Source: Pseudoalteromonas arctica A 37-1-2 (GTDB taxonomy: Bacteria > Pseudomonadota > Gammaproteobacteria > Enterobacterales > Alteromonadaceae). From it: DNA of 64,000 nucleotides. A model generated the notes under the pieces. That model searched no databases, was not told the origin of the DNA, and was given only the letters and a program-made list of their open reading frames with translations. Position numbers and translations under genes: made by a program. Positions 58,198-64,000 of this stretch are shown here, in pieces. The stretch lies in contig NZ_CP011025.1 in assembly GCF_000238395.3 (NCBI RefSeq), forward strand, positions 3,224,001-3,288,000, in the 5' to 3' direction. How positions within the stretch are numbered: the stretch's first letter is position 1; every line of letters starts with the position of its first letter.

Positions 58198-59217
58198 TTA
58201 CACCTTTCGCTTTCTAAAAAACAATAAACTTAAAAAGAACACACTACCAATAGCAGCGGTTATAACACCAACGGGCAGCTCTTGGTTTTTTAGCAAGGAG
58301 CGCGAAAGTACATCAACCCACACCATAAATGTACCGCCCACTAAGCTGGTTACTAGCAATCCCGCGATGGTGCCTTGGGAGATAAAAAAGCGCACAATGT
58401 GCGGTACCATTAATCCTACAAACCCAATACCACCACACATAGCCACCAGCACAGCGGTAATTAATGAGCTCAAAACCAGCATAAGTATTCTAAAGCGCTG
58501 GACCCTAACACCTAATGTAATTGCGCTTTCATCGCCAAGTAACATAGCATTGAGTTGCCTTCTAAAGCTCAGCATTACAAACGTACACAATGTGATTACC
58601 AATAAAGGTAACCAAAGCGTAGCCCACTGCGCACGAGCAAAGCTGCCCAGTGTCCAAAATAAAATAGCGGCTACCGCCTGAGGGTCGCTCCAATAAAGCA
58701 ACAAGCTGGTAAATGCACTAAATAAAAACGACAGAGCTACGCCAGCTAATAGCATTGATTCTACCTGTGCACTTTGCTGCCTACCTGCAATGAGTATTAA
58801 TAAACTCATAGCGAGCAAGCTACCTAATAACGCTGCTGCAGATAGCATAAAGCCTGCGCTAATGCCTGCTAATGCCATAAGTAACACCACACCAAATGAG
58901 GCACCCGACGATATACCAAATAAGTAAGGATCGGCTAAAGGGTTACGCGTTACCGTTTGTAAAATAAGCCCCGCAATTGCTAAACCAGAGCCAGCTAAAA
59001 AGGCGAGTAATGTGCGTGGCATTCTTAGCTCGTAAATAATACGCGTATTAAAAGACGCATCATTTGAGAGTAAAAAGCTATTAAGTACGTCTTGAAGTGA
59101 GGTCTCTGCTGCACCAAAACTAAGTGCTGCAAATAAGCTAAATAAAGCAGCTGCAGCACTTATAAAAAGCGCAAATGAGTGGCGATTATTAACTGCGCTC
59201 ATATTATTTGTAACCAT
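58198..59217 (-). CDS. btuC: Cobalamin ABC transporter permease
   Basis: A 339-residue FecCD-type permease with about ten helices; [39 protein letters not shown] and [17 protein letters not shown] are the family landmarks, the last contacting the ATPase. The start overlaps btuD by 14 bases. Confidence 0.93.
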   Translation of the reverse strand: MVTNNMSAVNNRHSFALFISAAAALFSLFAALSFGAAETSLQDVLNSFLLSNDASFNTRIIYELRMPRTLLAFLAGSGLAIAGLILQTVTRNPLADPYLFGISSGASFGVVLLMALAGISAGFMLSAAALLGSLLAMSLLILIAGRQQSAQVESMLLAGVALSFLFSAFTSLLLYWSDPQAVAAILFWTLGSFARAQWATLWLPLLVITLCTFVMLSFRRQLNAMLLGDESAITLGVRVQRFRILMLVLSSLITAVLVAMCGGIGFVGLMVPHIVRFFISQGTIAGLLVTSLVGGTFMVWVDVLSRSLLKNQELPVGVITAAIGSVFFLSLLFFRKRKV

Positions 59218-60016
59218 AAAAGTAAGTGATATGAGGGATGCTATTTCCCGACTTCGATATTTGCGGGTGGTTATTTACTTGGGCGCAGACACCAAAAACG
59301 TCGCCTAACATGTTTTCGGTTAATACCTCACTTGGCGTACCTGTATGTGTAATTTCACCGTTTTTAATAACCACTAGTTCATCGCACATTGCAGCAGCTA
59401 GGTTTAAATCATGAAACGATGCAAACACCGTAACACCCAATGATTTAGCAAGCTCCATTACCTGTATTTGGTATTTAACATCTAAATGGCTAGTTGGCTC
59501 GTCCATTATTAACAGTTGAGGTTGCTGGACTATGGCGCGGGCTATCAAGGCACGTTGCTTTTCACCACCCGAAAGTGACTCAAAGCTTTGCTCACTATGA
59601 TCTGCCAACCCTACGGTGTTGATAGCTTGGATGATTTTTTGTTTATCAATGTTAGTTATTGAGCTGAATAGCGATTTATGAGGCGTTAGCCCAAGCGCAA
59701 TAACATCAAATACGCTTAAGTTAAATTGCGACGGGGTTTCTTGTAAAACAACCGCTACTTTTTTTGCGTACTCATCGCTTTTTAGCTGCCAAATGTCGGT
59801 GTTGTTAAACTCTACAACGCCATCACTTGGTTTATTAAAACGATATAAACAACGCAATAAGCTCGATTTACCTGCGCCATTAGGTCCAATTAAACCAACA
59901 AATTTACCTGTGGTTATTTTAAGGTTTATTTTTTTGAGAATCGTTTTATTGCCAATACCCCATGATACGTTTTTAACGTTTAGTAATGGTTTATTTAATG
60001 GCGTTTGAGTGTGCAA
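59204..60016 (-). CDS. btuD: Cobalamin ABC transporter ATPase
   Basis: A 270-residue ABC ATPase: Walker A GPNGAGKSS, signature LSGGEKQRALIARAI, Walker B LLIMDEPTSHLD, H-loop FASFHDLNLA. Start is TTG 60016 (no ATG fits before the first beta strand) with AGGA seven bases upstream. First gene of btuD-btuC-cobQ-cobO-btuF-ung. A 268-bp repeat element ends 16 bases before the start, separating the gene from its riboswitch. Confidence 0.92.
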   Translation of the reverse strand: MHTQTPLNKPLLNVKNVSWGIGNKTILKKINLKITTGKFVGLIGPNGAGKSSLLRCLYRFNKPSDGVVEFNNTDIWQLKSDEYAKKVAVVLQETPSQFNLSVFDVIALGLTPHKSLFSSITNIDKQKIIQAINTVGLADHSEQSFESLSGGEKQRALIARAIVQQPQLLIMDEPTSHLDVKYQIQVMELAKSLGVTVFASFHDLNLAAAMCDELVVIKNGEITHTGTPSEVLTENMLGDVFGVCAQVNNHPQISKSGNSIPHITYFYGYK

Positions 60017-60031
60017 TAGTCAGTCCTAGGC

Positions 60032-60299
60032 TAGGGTCTGTTGATCTTTCAAGGTTAAATTTGCAACAGTCTGTTTGGTATTTAGGCAAGGCAGAGCCTA
60101 TGTAGTGTGGTTATTCCCCATAAATGGGCGATAACGTAGCATTAATGCCAAACAGGCGCTGCCCAAAGGGTTCTTCCTAGGGGCTATTTACTCTTTGTTG
60201 CTCGGTTTTTACTTAGCCCACTAGGTTACAAACCTCGCGCCGCGATTAAATAGCCCCTAGTTTGAACAAATTTTAATCCGCAAAGATCAACAGACCCTA
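60032..60299. mobile_element. 268-bp palindromic element, copy B (MITE-like)
   Basis: Same length and order as copy A at 43915, with perfect ends TAGGGTCTG... (60032-60049 with 60282-60299), internal CTGTTTGG/CCAAACAG (60071-60078 with 60148-60155) and CTAGGGGCTATTTA/TAAATAGCCCCTAG (60177-60190 with 60247-60260). Differences from copy A in these stems are matched on both arms. Unpaired segments such as GTGTGGTTATTCCCCATAAA are identical. Confidence 0.88.
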
Positions 60300-60379
60300 G
60301 GTTAAACTCACTAAAAATGCGATAAAAATACTAATGCACTACAAGAAAAAATGAGTAAACCCGCTCGTTAAAAGAATTC

Positions 60380-60541
60380 ATACCAATTGCATTAAATTAG
60401 TGATTTATTATAGCGACAAATAAATAGCTTAATAACAAGGCGGAAATTATGACATATAGTTGTTCTATATGAATAATTTTTAACGAAATTAGTAAGTTAT
60501 TTAATTCGCTAGAAAGATCATGTTTTTAATAAAATTGGTAT
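60380..60541. mobile_element. 162-bp repeat element with terminal inverted repeats
   Basis: Ends ATACCAATTGCATTAA (60380-60395) and TTAATAAAATTGGTAT (60526-60541) match as inverted repeats at 14 of 16 positions. Inside is the hairpin CATATAG-TTGTT-CTATATG. No ORF. The form resembles MITE-like repeats common in marine gammaproteobacteria. Only one copy is in this window, so mobility is inferred. Confidence 0.65.
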
Positions 60542-60546
60542 TATAC

Positions 60547-60640
60547 CATTTGTATCTGACTTACAGCTCAGCTGCTTACAGTTGCGGGAACAGTCGAGGA
60601 CTCGCACCTCATTCCAAATGAAGCTCTATTATGGGCGGCT
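60547..60640 (-). promoter_or_regulatory. Cobalamin riboswitch aptamer
   Basis: On the minus strand: closing stem CATTTG (60620-60615) with CAAATG (60552-60547); inside it GGAAT, hairpin GAGG-TGCGAGT-CCTC, then the B12-box core CCCGCAACTGTAA and AAGTCAGATAC, matching the cobalamin riboswitch consensus CCCGC(A/C)ACUGUaA and GUCaGgAuAC. It lies between the porin terminator and the btu operon, the expected place to repress B12 uptake when B12 is plentiful. Confidence 0.82.
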
Positions 60641-60658
60641 AAGTAAATAATTTAAAGC

Positions 60659-60688
60659 AAAAAAAACCGCACTCAAAAGAGCGCGGTT
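60659..60688 (-). terminator. Intrinsic terminator of porin gene
   Basis: AACCGC/GCGGTT (60665-60670 with 60683-60688) extended by CTC/GAG across one mismatch, AAAA loop; the minus-strand tail is T8. Confidence 0.88.
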
Positions 60689-60722
60689 AAAAAGGGAGTG
60701 TTTTAACTAATTTAGCGAATAG

Positions 60723-61655
60723 TTAAAACTTGTATTCCATACCTAAGCCTACGTAGTCTTGATCAACGTTGTTGTCCATATCGAAGCTTGAATAAAAACC
60801 AAATACTTTAATATTTTTATTTAATTTGTGATCAAGACCAACTGAAATTGCTGACTTATCGTCGCTGTCGTCAAAGTCCATATCTTGGTATTGCACTTTA
60901 AATGTGTTGTTACCCATGCTGTAAGCAGCATTTAGCAAGTAACCATCCGCTTCTGCGCTGCCATCTACTGCTTCTTGTGTTTGGTACATTGCGCCCAATT
61001 TAAAGTTTTCAACTTTACCTTGGATTGATGCACGCACTACGTCGTAGCCATTTACTTCGCTATCGGCTGCAATCGAGGCGTATATCGCGCTCTTTTTAAG
61101 TGCCACGTCACCGTATGTCACCGCCATTGAATAACCGTTATCAGCGTCTACATCATCTTCAGCTACAAAAGTAGCAAGTACCTTAAAGCCTTCGTATGAG
61201 TTTGATGAATAACTAACTGTATTTCCTAAGCGGTTTTCACCTTTAAATACATTTTTAATGTCGCCTTCAAGGTCGTTAAATAAATCTAACTTACCTTGAG
61301 ATTGCTTAAGCGCAGTATCGTTACGACCAATTACAACCTGACCAAACGCACCTTTTAAACCAACATATTGGTTACGCGCAGAAATATTGTCGTCGTTATC
61401 GCCTTTTGAATCAGCATCAGACACATCAACTTGAAACTCAAACTTATATACCGCTTCTAAACTATCATTTATTTTTTCAGAACCTTTAACACCAAGACGA
61501 GATGCATTACTTTTTATCTCGGTAAAAGACCCTTCGCCATCATCAGATGATTGCACTGTTACATTCGCTTTACCGTAAATGTCTACGTCGGCAAGTGCAT
61601 TAAAAGATAAACCACTCAATAGTGCTAAGCATAAGCTCGATTTTACAAATTTCAT
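60723..61655 (-). CDS. Gram-negative porin
   Basis: About 310 residues from MKFVKSSLCLALLSGLSF; signal peptide ends about residue 22 (NALADVD). The mature part DVDIYGKANVTVQ, NASRLGVKGSEKI, AVYKFEFQVD, RNQYVGLKGAFGQVVIGRNDT is a general-porin barrel ending GLGMEYKF with terminal Phe. ATG 61655 is chosen over the start seven codons earlier because AAGGAAATAAC precedes it. Confidence 0.93.
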   Translation of the reverse strand: MKFVKSSLCLALLSGLSFNALADVDIYGKANVTVQSSDDGEGSFTEIKSNASRLGVKGSEKINDSLEAVYKFEFQVDVSDADSKGDNDDNISARNQYVGLKGAFGQVVIGRNDTALKQSQGKLDLFNDLEGDIKNVFKGENRLGNTVSYSSNSYEGFKVLATFVAEDDVDADNGYSMAVTYGDVALKKSAIYASIAADSEVNGYDVVRASIQGKVENFKLGAMYQTQEAVDGSAEADGYLLNAAYSMGNNTFKVQYQDMDFDDSDDKSAISVGLDHKLNKNIKVFGFYSSFDMDNNVDQDYVGLGMEYKF

Positions 61656-61821
61656 GTTATTTCCTTGGATAATCACAAAAGACTAATTTTCAAAACTGCT
61701 GCATTTTGTCATTCCTAAATGACAGTAATATTACAACGGAAATATTAATGTCTTTTTTTGTTAATAAAAATGCATTAAATGTGAAATCAAAATAACATGA
61801 AAGCCTAGTAAATGGTCGTAC

Positions 61822-62694
61822 TTACTTACCTTGCTTTAATGACAAGCTTGGCGTCATTTGCGAAAGTAAATTAACTAAGGTTTCTATTAGCTCTTTTTGC
61901 TCGTTGTCTCTGTGATACGCAATAAATACGTCTCTTGAGGTGTTTTCTACCCCTTTAACATGAAACAACTCACCTTTTTCTAAATGCCCTTCAACCAATA
62001 CTTGAGGTATAAATGCACTACCACCACATTGCAGTATTAAATCAAGTGCAATACGTCCCGTGCTAGTTCTAAAGTAAGGGGGTGTTTTACCTGTAAACTG
62101 ACGCGCATGCCAAAGAGAAAAAGTAGTTCCCCAATCAACATACACATATTGATTATCAAAAAAGTTTTCGTTCGTTGCGGTGTCGTATCCGCTTACTGGA
62201 ATAATTGGCAACTCACAAATTCGCTCTACTACTAACTCGTCTACTTTTGGTGGATCAAATAATATTGCCAAATCAAGAGTACGCTCTAATAAAAGTCGAG
62301 TACTCTCTTGTTGTGCTTTAACTTCTGCAACCAACGACACGCCCGGCATCGCCGATACAATATTTGTTATACCAAACTGTAAAAAAGCATCCCAAATATT
62401 AGGCGTTCCTGCTAAGCTAATTTGCTTATGCATATTGTCGGCAAGTGCAACATCTACTTTGGCCCGCTGCATGCCCGTAATAATCATTTGTGCGTGCGGT
62501 AATAAGCGCTCGCCAGGTGCTGTAAGTTGAATATTATTACGCTGGCGAATAAACAAATTAACACCAAGCCCTTGCTCTAATTGGCGAATTCTAAAGCTCA
62601 CTGCAGACTGCGTAATATAAAGGTTTTCGGCTGCTTTACCAAAGTGACGCGTACGCACTACTTCAACAAATGTTTTTAATAAATCGATATCCAA
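61822..62694 (-). CDS. hdfR: LysR-family regulator HdfR
   Basis: 290 residues with an N-terminal winged helix-turn-helix (MDIDLLKTFVEVVRTRHFGKAAENLYITQSAVSFRIRQLE), very close to E. coli HdfR, and a substrate-binding domain. In E. coli it regulates flhDC and other genes. The divergent partner maoP confirms the assignment. Confidence 0.88.
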   Translation of the reverse strand: MDIDLLKTFVEVVRTRHFGKAAENLYITQSAVSFRIRQLEQGLGVNLFIRQRNNIQLTAPGERLLPHAQMIITGMQRAKVDVALADNMHKQISLAGTPNIWDAFLQFGITNIVSAMPGVSLVAEVKAQQESTRLLLERTLDLAILFDPPKVDELVVERICELPIIPVSGYDTATNENFFDNQYVYVDWGTTFSLWHARQFTGKTPPYFRTSTGRIALDLILQCGGSAFIPQVLVEGHLEKGELFHVKGVENTSRDVFIAYHRDNEQKELIETLVNLLSQMTPSLSLKQGK

Positions 62695-62785
62695 TTTTTT
62701 ATCCTCACGATAAAAATAATTTGTTTAATAAATTGCCAAACTTGCATCATACTCCAGCTAATTAATAGGGTATGAGGATAAAGCT

Positions 62786-63160
62786 ATGAGCAATAACATT
62801 TCATTACTACGCCAAGCATTTGTTAGCCAACGTCAATTTTATGATGATCAGAATTTTCCACGTGGTTTCAGCCGCAGCGGAAACTTCACCTTATTAGAAG
62901 CCAGTATATTAGAACAACACGGTGTTGTTTTAAGAGGCTTATACAGTAAAACAATTGAGCCGCAAAACGAACATCAAGAACAGTTTGTAGCAGTAGTAAC
63001 TGGCTCACAAGAACCTACTAACCCAATCGAACGTGCTTGGGTAAAATACTTAAAGCTAACGACCTGTAAAACTAAGTTTCATACTTTATTTGGCCGCTCA
63101 AAAATGTCAGGGCCGGCACCGATTAGCCAAGAGTATTATTCAGAAGCGGATAATCTGTAA
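62786..63160 (+). CDS. maoP: Macrodomain Ori organisation protein MaoP (DUF413)
   Basis: 124 residues with RQFYDDQNFPRGFSRSGNFTLLEASILEQHG, EQFVAVVTGSQEPTNPIERAWVKY and KFHTLFGRS, matching E. coli MaoP/YifE, which constrains DNA mobility in the Ori region with the maoS site. Divergent from hdfR with a 91-base gap, as in enterobacteria. Confidence 0.92.
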   Translation: MSNNISLLRQAFVSQRQFYDDQNFPRGFSRSGNFTLLEASILEQHGVVLRGLYSKTIEPQNEHQEQFVAVVTGSQEPTNPIERAWVKYLKLTTCKTKFHTLFGRSKMSGPAPISQEYYSEADNL

Positions 63161-63246
63161 GTACTTAAGTTGTTTGCTTTTTTGCGTTTTAACAGTTACA
63201 ACTTGTATAAGCAAATAATTTTGCAAAATATAAACAAGGTTGTTAC

Positions 63247-64000
63247 GTGACGCGAAAAATACTAATAGTTGAAGATACACCTGCAATGGCGCGAGTGCAA
63301 AAGCACATCGCGCTTAAAGCAGGTTATGAAGTTGATATAGCAGAGTCATTAGCACAAACAAAAGAGCTAATAGGTAAAAATAGCTACTTTTGCGCTGTAG
63401 TTGACTTTATATTACCTGATGCCCCATCAGGTGAAGCAGTACCGTGTACTGTTAAGGCTGACATTCCAACCATTGTAATGACGGGTAATATTGATAAACA
63501 AACCCGCGATACAGTCGAAAAATATCCAATCATCGATTACATCATTAAAGAAAACAAACAAGCATATCAATACCTTGAAAGACAATTACTTAGATTAACT
63601 CGCAACGAAAATATAAAAGTGCTCGTTGTTGATGACTCCGCATCCACACGTACTTATATATGCAGCTTGCTTGCACGCCATAAATATCAAACTCTACAAG
63701 CTGAAGACGGTATAGAAGCACTGGCTATACTTGAAACATCTTCGGATATATCGGTAATTATTACTGATAACGAAATGCCAAACATGAATGGTGATGAACT
63801 ATGCACTGAAATTCGTCGTTTATATGACAACGATGAAAAAGTGATTATAGGTATTTCAGCCGCAGACTCGTCTGATTTATCAACTTTGTTTTTAAAAAAT
63901 GGCGCAAACGATTACCTGCATAAACCTTTTAATAATGAAGAGTTTTATTGCAGACTTAGCCAAAACGTCGATATGTTAGAACTTATGGCCACCATAAAAC
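63247..64000 (+). CDS. Double-receiver response regulator, C-terminus cut by window edge
   Basis: About 251 residues visible from GTG 63247 (AAGG upstream). Two REC domains: the first (about 1-120) has VEDTPAM, phospho-acceptor Asp in VVDFILPDA and Lys in IIKENK; the second (about 123-245) has VVDDSAS, Asp in IITDNEMPNMNG and Lys in LHKPF. Such tandem-receiver proteins often end in a GGDEF domain (PleD-like), but the output domain lies beyond base 64000. Confidence 0.88.
   Translation, partial: MTRKILIVEDTPAMARVQKHIALKAGYEVDIAESLAQTKELIGKNSYFCAVVDFILPDAPSGEAVPCTVKADIPTIVMTGNIDKQTRDTVEKYPIIDYIIKENKQAYQYLERQLLRLTRNENIKVLVVDDSASTRTYICSLLARHKYQTLQAEDGIEALAILETSSDISVIITDNEMPNMNGDELCTEIRRLYDNDEKVIIGISAADSSDLSTLFLKNGANDYLHKPFNNEEFYCRLSQNVDMLELMATIK

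Overview
The window looks like chromosomal DNA of a marine gammaproteobacterium of the Alteromonadales, most likely Pseudoalteromonas. The reasons are moderately AT-rich DNA, gene orders shared with enterobacteria and vibrios (fldB/xerD-dsbC-recJ-prfB-lysS, srmB/trmN6, hdfR/maoP, alaS-csrA), a sodium-pumping oxaloacetate decarboxylase, two cation/proton antiporters and many short palindromic repeats. The genus call is inference from style and protein recognition, not from a search.

Layout. 1-7.2 kb: the end of tyrS, a MepM-like murein endopeptidase, an aldo/keto reductase with a 58-residue membrane peptide, and oadGAB. 7.6-10.2 kb: two small envelope-type genes whose terminator was split by an IS4-family element. 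10.2-16.3 kb: csrA, lysC, alaS, recX, a membrane protein and ribA, all on the minus strand. 16.5-22.6 kb: two tandem TonB-C-domain proteins, an outer-membrane protein, a tyrosine phosphatase, DUF3087, and a tonB / sigma factor / anti-sigma operon. 22.6-26.2 kb: a complete retron defence island (ncRNA with a 25-bp perfect msd stem, reverse transcriptase, PtuA-type ATPase, PtuB-type HNH protein), flanked by an IS110-family element at 26.3-27.9 kb. 27.9-34.3 kb: nhaP2-like and nhaC-like antiporters, then a serine hydrolase and NamZ pair for peptidoglycan recycling. 34.4-36.3 kb: a 167-bp tandem palindromic repeat array and a tRNA-Ser(GCU) plus four tRNA-Arg(ACG) cluster containing two odd tRNA-like remnants. 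36.9-43.9 kb: lysS, prfB (with its programmed frameshift), recJ, dsbC, xerD and fldB. 43.9-54.5 kb: mixed housekeeping and hypothetical genes including trmN6/srmB, yaaA and talB, with one solitary gene carrying a HEPN-like motif. 54.6-60.7 kb: a cobalamin uptake and salvage operon (btuD, btuC, cobQ, cobO, btuF, ung) headed by a cobalamin riboswitch, with two repeat elements lodged between riboswitch and operon. 60.7-64 kb: porin, hdfR, maoP and a double-receiver response regulator that runs off the end.

The most interesting material is (1) the retron, whose ncRNA can be delimited base by base, including promoter, a1/a2 pairing, msd hairpin and a terminator before the RT gene; (2) a 268-bp element present twice (43915-44182 and 60032-60299) in which three separate stems differ between copies by paired, compensatory changes; (3) insertion of two repeat elements between a cobalamin aptamer and btuD, one starting 5 bases after the aptamer and the other ending next to the btuD ribosome site; and (4) tRNA-like remnants within the tRNA-Arg array.
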